Shown in pieces: positions 10,393 to 21,267 of a stretch of 64,000 nt of DNA. Position numbers and translations under genes: made by a program. Where the stretch lies: positions 1,920,001 through 1,984,000 of the forward strand of contig JAOTON010001596.1 in assembly GCA_034440635.1 (NCBI GenBank), written 5' to 3'. The notes beneath the pieces were generated by a model that had not been told where the DNA came from, ran no database searches, and worked only from the letters and a program-made list of their open reading frames with translations. The stretch comes from Lepas anatifera (Eukaryota; Arthropoda; Thecostraca; Lepadidae). How positions within the stretch are numbered: position 1 is the first letter of the stretch; every line of letters begins with the position of its first letter.

Positions 10393-12857
10393 CACTGGGG
10401 GCCAAGTGCCGGACACTGGGGGGACAGTTCAGCCCACTGGGGGAAAATGCCGGACACTGGGGGGGACAGTTCAGCCCACTGGGGGAAAATGCCGGACACT
10501 GGGGGGACAGTTCAGCCCACTGGGGGAAAATGCCGGACACTGGGGGGACAGTTCAGCCCACTGGGGGGAAAATGCCGGACACTGGGGGGGACAGTTCAGC
10601 CCACTGGGGGAAAATGCCGGACACTGGGGGACAGTTCAGCCCACTGGGGGAAAATGCCGGACACTGGGGGGACAGTTCAGCCCACTGGGGGAAAATGCCG
10701 GACACTGGGGGGGACAGTTCAGCCCACTGGGGGCCAATTGCCGGACACTGGGGGGACAGTTCAGCCCACTGGGGGGAAAATGCCGGACACTGGGGGGACA
10801 GTTCAGCCCACTGGGGGCCAATTGCCGGACACTGGGGGGACAGTTCAGCCCACTGGGGGAAAATGCCGGACACTGGGGGACAGTTCAGCCCACTGGGGGC
10901 CAATTGCCGGACACTGGGGGGACAGTTCAGCCCACTGGGGGAAAATGCCGGACACTGGGGGGACAGTTCAGCCCACTGGGGGCCAATTGCCGGACACTGG
11001 GGGGACAGTTCAGCCCACTGGGGGAAAATGCCGGACACTGGGGGACAGTTCAGCCCACTGGGGGAAAATGCCGGACACTGGGGGGACAGTTCAGCCCACT
11101 GGGGGAAAATGCCGGACACTGGGGGGGACAGTTCAGCCCACTGGGGGAAAATGCCGGACACTGGGGGGACAGTTCAGCCCACTGGGGGCCAATTGCAGGA
11201 CACTGGGGGGACAGTTCAGCCCACTGGGGGAAAATGCCGGACACTGGGGGGACAGTTCAGCCCACTGGGGGAAAATGCCGGACACTGGGGGGACAGTTCA
11301 GCCCACTGGGGGCCAATTGCCGGACACTGGGGGGACAGTTCAGCCCACTGGGGGAAAATGCCGGACACTGGGGGGACAGTTCAGCCCACTGGGGGCCAAT
11401 TGCCGGACACTGGGGGGACAGTTCAGCCCACTGGGGGAAAATGCCGGACACTGGGGGGACAGTTCAGCCCACTGGGGGAAAATGCCGGACACTGGGGGGA
11501 CAGTTCAGCCCACTGGGGGCCAATTGCCGGACACTGGGGGGACAGTTCAGCCCACTGGGGGAAAATGCCGGACACTGGGGGGACAGTTCAGCCCACTGGG
11601 GGCCAATTGCCGGACACTGGGGGGGACAGTTCAGCCCACTGGGGGAAAATGCCGGACACTGGGGGGACAGTTCAGCCCACTGGGGGCCAATTGCCGGACA
11701 CTGGGGGGACAGTTCAGCCCACTGGGGGAAATGCCGGACACTGGGGGGACAGTTCAGCCCACTGGGGGCCAATTGCCGGACACTGGGGGGACAGTTCAGC
11801 CCACTGGGGGAAAATGCCGGACACTGGGGGGACAGTTCAGCCCACTGGGGGAAAATGCCGGACACTGGGGGACAGTTCAGCCCACTGGGGGAAAATGCCG
11901 GACACTGGGGGGACAGTTCAGCCCACTGGGGGCCAATTGCCGGACACTGGGGGGACAGTTCAGCCCACTGGGGGAAAAATGCCGGACACTGGGGGGACAG
12001 TTCAGCCCACTGGGGGAAAATGCCGGACACTGGGGGGACAGTTCAGCCCACTGGGGGCCAATTGCCGGACACTGGGGGGACAGTTCAGCCCACTGGGGGA
12101 AAATGCCGGACACTGGGGGGGACAGTTCAGCCCACTGGGGGCCAATTGCCGGACACTGGGGGGACAGTTCAGCCCACTGGGGGAAAATGCCGGACACTGG
12201 GGGGACAGTTCAGCCCACTGGGGGCCAATTGCCGGACACTGGGGGGGACAGTTCAGCCCACTGGGGGAAAATGCCGGACACTGGGGGGGACAGTTCAGCC
12301 CACTGGGGGAAAATGCCGGACACTGGGGGGACAGTTCAGCCCACTGGGGGCCAATTGCCGGACACTGGGGGGACAGTTCAGCCCACTGGGGGCCAATTGC
12401 CGGACACTGGGGGGACAGTTCAGCCCACTGGGGGAAAATGCCGGACACTGGGGGGACAGTTCAGCCCACTGGGGGAAAATGCCGGACACTGGGGGGACAG
12501 TTCAGCCCACTGGGGGGAAAATGCCGGACACTGGGGGGACAGTTCAGCCCACTGGGGGAAAATGCCGGACACTGGGGGGACAGTTCAGCCCACTGGGGGC
12601 CAATTGCCGGACACTGGGGGGACAGTTCAGCCCACTGGGGGAAAATGCCGGACACTGGGGGGACAGTTCAGCCCACTGGGGGAAAATGCCGGACACTGGG
12701 GGGGACAGTTCAGCCCACTGGGGGCCAATTGCCGGACACTGGGGGGACAGTTCAGCCCACTGGGGGAAAATGCCGGACACTGGGGGGACAGTTCAGCCCA
12801 CTGGGGGAAAATGCCGGACACTGGGGGGGACAGTTCAGCCCACTGGGGGAAAATGCC
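10393..12857 (+). repeat. Minisatellite, ~60 copies of 41/42-bp units
   Basis: The array alternates two unit types that differ after the second CACTGGGGG: type A ends 'aaaatgcc' (41 bp) and type B ends 'ccaattgcc' (42 bp). The first seven full units are type A; after that A and B largely alternate, giving an ~83-bp higher-order dimer with local A-A runs. G-runs vary from 5 to 7. Each unit has two CACTGGGG halves, so the unit is itself an imperfect dimer. Open frames of over 800 codons exist in all three plus frames only because the unit lacks stops and 41 is not divisible by 3; they are not genes. Confidence 0.97.
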
Positions 12858-12919
12858 CCCCCCAGTTAATGTGTTAAAAATGGCCAGAGGGGAATAGACC
12901 ATGCAAAAAGGAATCATTT

Positions 12920-13610
12920 AGCAATTGTGTTGCATGGACCAAGCACATGAAATGTCAGCCAAACGTGTGCGTCACATGTACCATGTGTGTTGTATTGCCA
13001 ATAATGTGTGAAGGTTGAAAAATGTCTTGAAAAGTTCTAACATGTACCCTGATGTCGAAAAATGCTCAAGAATCGATACCAGTGCCTGCAATGTTACCCG
13101 CCAGGCAATTTCATATACCAAACTCCTCTAATGGACTCGTGTTTTCCCATCGCTATCGACATCACACACAATACAGACATCCAACACATAGATCCACCCG
13201 CGTGCGCACGTCTCCTGTAACTGTCCCCCTCAGTCAGACAGCAGGCACAACCACCACCATTCTCAATACCACGCCTGTAGGTATTACAATCCGCCACGCG
13301 ACTCCTCCCCACAGAGGCTTGAACTCGGCGTTAGCGGTGCCCCAGGGTGACCTCTAACCTCTGTGCCCGCAGGCACGCGGCAGCCAGCAGATGGCGGCCG
13401 CTGATTGGTGGAGGCGCGTTCACTTGTATTGCAAGAAATTCAACGAAAATTTTCCCATGCAAATGATGAAGCCTTAAGCCAGGAGCCAGGACGTGTATCA
13501 ACATTGCCTTTTGTCAACTTTTCTGGCCATACTTTGCCCTCTATTGGCTTGGTTATCTGCTCTACTATCCTCGGCTACCCTTCGGTGTAGGCAAGTCCGC
13601 GCGGTGACAG
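12920..13610 (+). repeat. Dispersed repeat H, copy 1
   Basis: Aligns by eye along its whole length with the reverse complement of 51118-51796, over 38 kb away. Shared words include 'gtgtgttgtattgccaata', 'ccctgatgtcgaaaaatgct', 'gatggcggccgctgattgg' and 'actttgccctctattggctt'. The centre is GC-rich and CpG-dense with a CCAAT-like word. Ends and TSD are not resolved, and no coding frame is conserved between copies. Confidence 0.8.
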
Positions 13611-14293
13611 TGTTGTATCTCCAGCGGCAGAGCTAACTGAAGTCAGAGGCACTGAGATGGGTTTCTGCTGAGTTGAGAGGAGTGGCCCTGAAGGTAACCG
13701 ACGGAAGAAGGAGAGAGGTTACATGAAATAAAGCTTGACCATAGGAAGGGTTATGGAGACTGAGGACTAATAGAGAGCGCTGCGGAGGTAAAATAAGACA
13801 ATATCCCGAGAAAGGGAGGCACTTGCTGCTTTGCTCCGTGCTGGATAGTGAAAAGGTAGGTACTGCACTTCAGTCGGGACTCCAAATATTGTCTACGTCT
13901 TTGAGTGCACTTTTCGTACTTGACGCCATACCACGAAAACTAGAACTCAATGGCGGAACTCAAACGTAATATGCGACGGAACGTTTTTGTATAAGAAGGG
14001 TGCTATGAATTCATCATACTAAAACGAATTTTCGACAACTGCTTGGGGCACCCGAATCTTCAAACCCTCAATTACGGCAGCGTTAAGACAATAATTGTAT
14101 TATAAATGTTATTTTCAAAACACTGCAGCCAGGGGCGTCGCCACGGTTTTCTTTTACTGGGGAGGGGGACCGACCCGCACCGGCGAGGACAGGGGTAGAG
14201 AGGGGGAGGGCTGGCGGGCGAACTATGGGCAGATTTAGTATCTTTGATAACCGCTTACGACGATGCCAACACATTTACGTGGGTTCATGCGGG
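13611..14293. other. No gene seen
   Basis: Unique-looking interval with purine-rich 5' part. No exon signals were found. Confidence 0.4.
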
Positions 14294-14567
14294 CAGGGGC
14301 GTAGCCAATTGGGGGGGGCGGTAAGGACAGCCGCCCCTCCCTGAAGGCCCGAAGGGCCCCCTGCGGACACGAGTCGCGCGAAGCGCGGCTCACCCGCACT
14401 ATGCTCTGTGGCCAAATTTGGCATTTTATACCAGACAGGGCCCTTTCAAGCACTCTATTCTGTAACAAGCAGGGCCCTTTTTACCCATCAGGGCCCCTTT
14501 GGCACTGTCACAGGGGCCCTTTTCGGGGCGCCGCCCCTCCCTGGGCGAAATCCTGGCTACGTCCCTG
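14294..14567 (-). mobile_element. hAT MITE, CAGGGGCGTAGCC type
   Basis: A 274-bp element beginning CAGGGGCGTAGCCA and ending TGGCTACGTCCCTG. It is flanked by CATGCGGG (14286-14293) and CATGCAGG (14568-14575), a 7-of-8 target duplication typical of hAT elements. The interior carries repeated 'agggccctt' words. It matches, in opposite orientation, the split element at 19013-20530. Confidence 0.85.
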
Positions 14568-14599
14568 CATGCAGGTAATAGGGAAAAAACACGTATGAT

Positions 14600-14708
14600 T
14601 AATAATACAATAAAAACCACTTTTCCGGGGGAACTATCATCGTAGGGGCGGGGGACCGATCAGACCCCCAGGCGGTGGTGTGTACAAAAGGACCCAAGCG
14701 TTATCAGG
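14600..14708 (+). mobile_element. TTAA-element end fragment, family E
   Basis: Only a right end is recognised. It has a palindromic 'gggaccgatcagaccccc', the family E word 'caggcggtg', a short spacer, and TTAA at 14709-14712. The rest of the element is missing or too diverged. Confidence 0.4.
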
Positions 14709-14712
14709 TTAA

Positions 14713-17700
14713 CTTACCTGGTGACCTGACCCGTTTGCACCTAAACCTTAATTTTTCAGAAGCTGAAAAAATAATCAGGTGACATGGGCGCACTTTGTGC
14801 CGCTGTTTTCCCTTTTTCTTTTGAGTTGGGGGCATTTTTGAGTTAGAAGAGAAAAAAGTTAGAGGGAAAGAGTAAAAAAGAGTTAGAGGGGCATCGATGC
14901 CCCCTCTCCCCGGCAGGGCAGGGGTTACAGGGGAGGTCCAAAAACAGAGGAAGCACGTCTAGAGCTTGCATAATTTTTTCGGTGATTTTAGCAGTGGTGG
15001 ACACTCGATAATCTTGCCCCGACTTTGATAACGATAACTCGATAATCGAATGATAATATTGTGTACGCCAGATTACATTATTGCGTGCTGTTACCAACCC
15101 ACTCCGGCAAGAGCACGTACGTGACTTTATATATTCCTTTTAGACTCGTGACGAGTTCCATGTAGAGATAGCCAACTGAAACAGGGAACATGGACAGGAA
15201 ATTGCCAAGGCTGAACAACTTTATATTTTGTTTCTGTAAAACAGATAGGAGAAAGTTGAAAGACTTAAGAAAATCAACTGCGTGCGATTACGACACGGAC
15301 TTCTCATACTTTTTTAGATATTCTGAATAAACCTTTTCAAAAATTTAGTGAATGTAGATAGATAGCTTATAGATGTTTTGCACCTGTTCAGTTAATTTTT
15401 TACTGACTTGCTTACAAATTCTGCTACCTAGTTTTTGTTCTAAGTCCTTAAAGGAATTTACAATGGCATTATCAGGAATCTAGACCACAGTTCCCCGCAG
15501 AAATTTGGTTTAGTTCTAAAAACAAATACAATGAAATCATGATTTGCAACGTTTCACTCTAGCTAACTTTACCCGGGGGTATTGACCGGTTACATGCAGA
15601 TGTACTTCGTATTAACGGATAATAAAATTAATATAGTACAGATATTGCATGCTTCGTAGAAACTGATAAGCTCGGGCTGTCTTTGACACTCGTGAAATTG
15701 ACTTTCACCGCGAGTTGGCGCCGCAGAGTGAAACAGGAGTCAGACCGATCACATTTTTGTAATGCGTCCCTTGGCGAGCACATAACGGATCACAACTTCA
15801 GAAAAGCATCCAGCTGCACGCAAACTTTGGTATTACATTTTCATACCTGAATTTTGTTCATGCAAATTGTCAAACAAAAATATCATGTCGCAGGTTACCT
15901 ATTGAAGGGGCCCATTTTCTTTACGCTTTTTACCGCGTTTTTTGTTATGAGCAAATTTACTTAAAAACATTTTGTGAGGGAACAAATTTCCTACCGTAAT
16001 CAACGCATGACAATGTGCCCGGAGATCCCTGTATATGTTTACCACTGTATTACTACGCCGTACCTCAGAATTAAGGACAGAGATTGAAGTCTATAGCATG
16101 AAAAATTATTCAAGCCCAACTGAAAGTATTTCCAGCAAATGCACTCTGGAATCTCCGGGGCCCCTTATCACTCATATCAGGAGAATTGGGTCAAAGAGAA
16201 ACAGGCTTCACTGGAGCAAAACAACTGCCTTGTTTTATGCACTTTAGAATATTTCCATATTGGAAATTGAAATGAAATGCAGGTCAGATTTACGATCAGC
16301 GTTTGCATACAATTGTAAATAAGCTTGCCACCACGGCGTGACGAAATTTGTCTCATGGTAAACACAACTTTGGGTCCCAGTTTTCCATCCTGCCTGTTAT
16401 AGCCTGCTGAATTTTCCCAGTTTTAGATCATCGCGTGTCTAGCTTTATACGGGTCAAACCTGAACAGTGCACCAGCCGGCTGGCATCCGTCGGATTTCCA
16501 GAGCCGACTGTCCACACTGGTGGGTCGAGCGCCGCCGACAGGCTCCTCAGCCACTGTGTTGCAATGGCAGCACCGTGCTACACCGGCCCGCGCCATGAGA
16601 ATGACCATACCGCATCGTATTTCGCAACAGAGCGGCGGGCCCTGCACCTCTCAGGGTGCACCGCCCTGCACGGCGCCGGCGCTGCAGGCTAGTAGGGGAT
16701 GAAAAGGCGCGGTCAAGGCTGTAACTAGCAGTTGTCATCACACAAGGGATGACACATCAGGTAAGGACAGCCACAGGTGCGCTGGTAGCAGCCAAAACCG
16801 CACATCTTATCTCACTGATCCCTGACATGTGTATTAGGTGTCTCAAGCTGAAGATAGATGTGTGTGTACATTCCAGTGGAGAAGTGCCTGGTAAGGCTGA
16901 GCTGGGACTTTGGTACCGCCGCCGTACAGTGGGCCCGCGGACCCTCAAAAGCGCTTATTATTCAGATTTCGTAAGTTCAAAAATATTGCTGTTTGGTGGG
17001 TGTCATCAGTGCAAAATTAAATGTAGAACACGATGACATTCTTATTTTTCTAAACAACTACAACACTCTGTGCAGAAACGGTCTGAATACGAGGTTTCTA
17101 CCGAAAGCGTTTCGGAGCGCACTTATCGCCTGAATTTCTTTATTTGTTCACAAGTGTTTTTCAACGTTTTAAAGGCTTAGAAATTAGTTTTATGGCTTTT
17201 GTTTCTAGGAATGGAGTGCTCCAAATATTTTAGTACATGTTTTAACGTCATTTCGTGTATTGGTCAGGTATGGGGAGCAAATTTACCAAGTAATGTTACT
17301 GATGGAGATAGATTTGATCAAACTATATTTGAAATAGAGTTTTAAAAAATATATATCACCTTGTGCCGCAGTGAAACCTGGTTCACAATGTAGCTGAAGG
17401 TGTTTACTTTCATGCCTTATAAGTACTTTTTGCCAGATTTTGCCCGAATTCGTATTATGAGCATATTTGTTGTTCAATGCAATGCATGGGTGCGGTCATA
17501 GTATTACACTGTTACAACCCAAATGGTAGAAATTGTTCATTTTTAAGGGAGCGTCGGCAAGTTTTCCCTTTAGGATTCGTCTCTAGTCCCGGTTAACACA
17601 ATTCTGAGCTATTTCGTGGACCTGCAAGTTAAGCAATCTTTTCCAGGTCACATTGGGTCAAATACTTTACACAGGAAATATGGGTATTGTCTAAACGCTG

Positions 17701-18022
17701 CTCGGGGCTTAAGATACTGTGCAGCTTGGCCTGGGTTTGCCACTCGCTTTGTACTAAATGCATCAGATGATTAAGTCGCTTTGCACGAGAACTGATCACG
17801 AGAGCCTAAATTTGAGATGAGACGAAACATAAGACGGTCGTTTCCTCAGAAGTGGCCTGGTACAGAGGAACAATAGGCCCCTGACTCAGTTGGAGAGGTG
17901 TCTTACTCTAGCGAACTGTGGTTTTGTAGTGGGAAAAATTATCTCACGAAGGGGTGTGCTTAACTTTGTGCGTGGCAATATTGGTATCAACAGAGTGGCA
18001 GCGGATGACGAAGTGTCATATT
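14713..18022. other. 3.3 kb without recognised gene
   Basis: Mostly AT-rich unique-looking sequence. A CpG-rich patch lies at about 16430-16720, with ORFs on both strands but no convincing start-plus-donor or acceptor structure; it might be a regulatory island or an old repeat. No transposon ends were recognised elsewhere in the interval. Confidence 0.4.
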
Positions 18023-18026
18023 TTAA

Positions 18027-18473
18027 AGGGAATGTGGCACCTTGGTCGAATCCTGGAATTTAGTCTTATTAGGCGTACTTTTAGTCAAAAATAATGAAAC
18101 CACTCACGATTTCTCTGAAAAATTTACAATAAGCTCAATATTTGGTTTTTAAAATACTCCTCTAGAAAAAGAAATAAATATCAGCCTGTGGATGATGTCA
18201 CGATCTGGCAACCACTACCATACTTGAAAAGCTCCAAGGGCTTCGATTGGCTGGTGCTCATCGTGACGTCGGCATATGTCGTCACACCAGCAGCTCACAA
18301 TAATGGCCGCCCGACGGGGGCTGATGAGGGGCTGGTGACAGGTAGGTCTTAGCTTTTTCCTACGGAAATATCAAGTTCCAAGAGAAATGATATATGGAGT
18401 ACCGGGTTTTCCGACTTGCTTTACGACTTGGCTATCTCAGTTAAAATCGCGTTATGAAGGTGCCACATTCCCT
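18027..18473 (+). mobile_element. T2/Kolobok-like MITE, copy 2 (in a promoter)
   Basis: A 447-bp copy of the element at 9921-10370 with the same termini, flanked by TTAA at 18023-18026 and 18474-18477. Its right end lies 32 bp upstream of a TATA box and 79 bp upstream of the start codon of the exon at 18553. It could therefore supply upstream sequence to that promoter. Confidence 0.85.
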
Positions 18474-18505
18474 TTAAGGACACATTACAGCGCGGATTCA
18501 GTGAG

Positions 18506-18513
18506 TATAAAAG
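18506..18513 (+). promoter_or_regulatory. TATA box
   Basis: TATAAAAG lies 47 bp upstream of the ATG at 18553. A transcript starting ~30 bp downstream would have a leader of roughly 15-20 nt. Its position relative to a protein-like exon supports a real core promoter. Confidence 0.55.
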
Positions 18514-18552
18514 AGACACGTGCGGTCGGAAAGCACCATTTTTATTGCAAGG

Positions 18553-18877
18553 ATGAAGCGGAAATGGCAAGCAAGTCACAGGACCCCAGACCGCTTCTTG
18601 GAGAAAGAGGAACAGTGGCTGAATGAGTGTTCCATCGCAGCAGATTCACCGAGGGTATTGGAGTCTGTTGACCTTGACCAGCCATCTACAAGCCGGGGTC
18701 CTTGTCGGCCTGTGGGTTTATGTGGAACACTTTCTGGAAGCTCCAAACGTCGTCGAACCTCCGCTTTCAAGGCTGGTTACTCCTCTGCAGAGCTTTTGAA
18801 TGTCACACGCTCCAAAGCGCCAGGGCCTTTCTGGTTTTCTCAAAGACGTGACCGTGACTCCCACAAGACCTACTAAG
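18553..18877 (+). pseudogene. First coding exon, frameshifted, of a repetitive nuclear-type protein
   Basis: The ATG has A at -3. The peptide begins MKRKWQ, has an acidic-basic helix-like part (RFLEKEEQWL), then QPSTSRG, a basic SKRRRT nuclear-localisation-like stretch, and SSAELLNVT. About 18790-18830 the frame must shift by one base to continue as KDVTVTPTRPTK, which ends exactly at an AAG|GTAAGA donor (GT at 18878). The layout (MKRKW, PSTSRG, SKRRRT, TPTR) resembles the N-terminus of a multicopy invertebrate family that I recall only generally and cannot name. Without the shift the frame stops at 18876. It is either a decayed copy or a sequence error. Confidence 0.55.
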
Positions 18878-19144
18878 GTAAGAAAAATGCTAAGAAAACC
18901 AGCAAATGCCCCAATACGATACACAAACGAAGGAGCGCTCGATGTGTTCATTGAAGGGCAGCATACGAAGCAAACCTGACAGTTTACCAGAGATTCGGCC
19001 AAGAGTCAGAATCAGGGGCGTAGCCAGGATTTCGCTCAGGGGGGGGGGGAGCCCCGAAAAAGGCCCCTGCAACAGCGCCAAAAGGGCCCTGATGGGTAAA
19101 AAGGGTTCTGCATGTTACATAATAGAGTTCTGAAGAGGGCTTAA

Positions 19145-19935
19145 AGGGAGATACGGGAAAACATTATTATTATGGTTTCTTGCTATTTGAAAAATCCTGA
19201 TAACGGAATTATCAATTATTTTTGTATCTTCGGCAAAATTTTGGGAGGCCACTCACTTATTCTTGAAATAGGTTAACAGTTTCGATAAAATGCCCATCAC
19301 TTACCCATGCCCATACCCATCACTTACTTTTCGAAAACTATTTAAAGTTGAAAAGTAATGTTTCTTATAATAAAAATGTCTGTCCTCCTGTATTTGTATT
19401 TGAATTAATTTTAAAAAGCTTTTAAAAACTACAAAATGAATTAGTTTGCCCTAGAAACGGAAAAAACATAATTACTCAAGTCTTCAGCGGTTTCGTACCG
19501 CGGGTCTTGACTCATTTTCTGCTTCAGCCCCAGGATGACAAAACTTTTGCGTCAGATAGGTCACGTGACCCCGGTTTGAAAATTCCTAGGCTTCTGATTG
19601 GTTAATTGTGATTTCTTTTATGCCCTATATTTCTGTTTCAAAAGAGTTTTGGAATGTTGTTTCTCTAAAGTAATTTTTTTTGTAGTAGTCCAAAGTTCTA
19701 CATCACTATTTAGGATAGATATGACCTAATTCTTATAGAAATTGATGGCCTTAGCCGTGTGTACGTCATATACATCGATATGAGGTGTACCGGTAAAGTC
19801 GTCTAGAAATGTTGACTTTGAGAGCAATTTTAAGGCATTTGCAGGCCGAATTCGCAAAAATGAGAAAAGGACTTCTGAAACAACGTTTTGTAACCTTTTC
19901 ATATAGCCAATAAAATTATTTTCGCGTATCTCCCT
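19145..19935. mobile_element. T2-like TTAA element X, nested
   Basis: A 791-bp element with TTAA at 19141-19144 and 19936-19939. It begins AGGGAGATACGGGAAAA and ends TTTTCGCGTATCTCCCT, an imperfect inverted repeat of about 28 bp. The interior is AT-rich and non-coding. TTAAAGGGA again fits the T2/Kolobok-type end, but the interior is unrelated to the other MITE. Confidence 0.8.
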
Positions 19936-19939
19936 TTAA

Positions 19940-20391
19940 AGGGAATGTGGCACCTTGGTCGAATCCTGGAATTTAGTGTAATTAGGCGTACTTTTAGTCA
20001 AAAATAATGAAACCACTCATGATTTCTCTGAAAAAAATGTACAATAAGCTCAATATTTGGTTTTTAAAAATACTCCTCTAGAAAAAGAAATAAATATCAG
20101 ACTATGGATGATGTCACGATCTGGCAACCACTACCATACTTGAAACGCTCCAAGGGCTTTGATTGGCTGATGCTCATCGTGACGTCAGCATATGTCGTCA
20201 CACCAGTAGCTCACAACAAGGGCCGCCGGCGACGGGGGGCTGAGGGGGGCTGGTGTCAGGTAGGTTTTAGCTTTTTTCTACGGAAATATCGAGTTCCAAG
20301 ACAAATGAAATATGGAGTACCGGGTTTTCCGACCTGCTTTACAACTTGGCTATCTCAGTTAAAATCACGTTGTAAAGGTGCCACATTCCCT
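19940..20391 (+). mobile_element. T2/Kolobok-like MITE, copy 3, nested
   Basis: A 452-bp copy of the element at 9921-10370. It shares the TTAA at 19936-19939 with element X on its left and has TTAA at 20392-20395 on its right. Unlike the other copies, it preserves a perfect TGACGTCA (CRE-like) site near its centre. Confidence 0.88.
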
Positions 20392-20530
20392 TTAAGAGCG
20401 CCATGTCAGGTATGAAATTTAATATTTGGCCACAGAGCATAGTGCGGGCGAGCCGCGCTTCGCGCGACCCGTGTCCTCAGGGGTCCTCAGGGGGGGGTGA
20501 CTGTCCCTGCCCCCCTTGGCTACGCCCCTG

Positions 20531-21267
20531 GTCAGAATGTCAGAATGCCAGCATATATCCTCCTTACAACGACATCCCGAAGGCAAAGGAAAAGTGTTAT
20601 CCGGAGTGGTATATTATTATGTATATTATCCTGGTAATATTATGCCAATAACTGGGCATGGGCTGCAGATACAGCAATAACAACCTCAAAAACTGCTCGG
20701 GGGCATCTAAAACCCTAGATATAAAATATTGTTGATGTAGCCTCAATAGTTCGACCGTAATTAATTTTAAGCGCTTTTGAGCGCCCACCGGCTCACTGTG
20801 CGCCGCCCGGTTCGATAAGCCAGACTAACCGACTGAAGCCGCCCCAATGACCCATATAAAGTTATAGACACCGCTGCTCCGGGCACACCAAAGACTTCAG
20901 CATCTTATGTAGTTAACCAACAGTGGTCTAGTTCCTTCTTTTTTCTACATGTCGGCTATCTAAACAAGCCCAAAATTGCCACATTTATGATGCCGCTAGA
21001 ATCATGAGTCAAACATTGAAATCATAAATAAATACTCCAGTAGGTTTTGGCACCCACTCAACTAAGGCCGGATATCTTTTCTCGATCCAGGGGACTCTGG
21101 ATGGGTTAACGCTGCAACACAGCCCCTCTACAAAGTCTATGGGAGAACAAAAATAAAGCGAGTCCTGACCCCCAGCTCCCTCCCCCTCCGCCCACCCCGG
21201 GTCTCGGCTCATGCACTCAACCATAAACTTAATTGTCGAGTAAAATTGGCACCAGCTCAGTATTCAC
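20531..21267. other. No gene seen
   Basis: Contains the right TSD of the hAT element and unique-looking DNA leading into the satellite. No exon signals were found. Confidence 0.4.

Larger units (their letters stand above)
19013..20530 (+). mobile_element. hAT MITE split by two nested TTAA elements
   Basis: The left end CAGGGGCGTAGCCAGG starts at 19013 and the right end GGCTACGCCCCTG stops at 20530. The flanks are a perfect 8-bp duplication GTCAGAAT (19005-19012 and 20531-20538). The left arm (19013-19140) and right arm (20396-20530) together match the intact copy at 14294-14567. The middle is occupied by two TTAA-flanked elements inserted in tandem. Confidence 0.88.

Noticed and set aside
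10393..12857. CRISPR-like array
   Set aside because: Units are contiguous with only two variant cores and no unique spacers, in a eukaryotic repeat context.
10284..12897. Three overlapping plus-strand ORFs of 816-861 codons and many minus-strand ORFs
   Set aside because: They are artefacts of a stop-free 41/42-bp tandem repeat whose length is not a multiple of three. The predicted peptides are the same repeats in rotating frames.
16423..16741. CpG-rich patch with ORFs on both strands as a gene
   Set aside because: No start-plus-donor or acceptor structure was found; it is left as an unexplained GC-rich patch.
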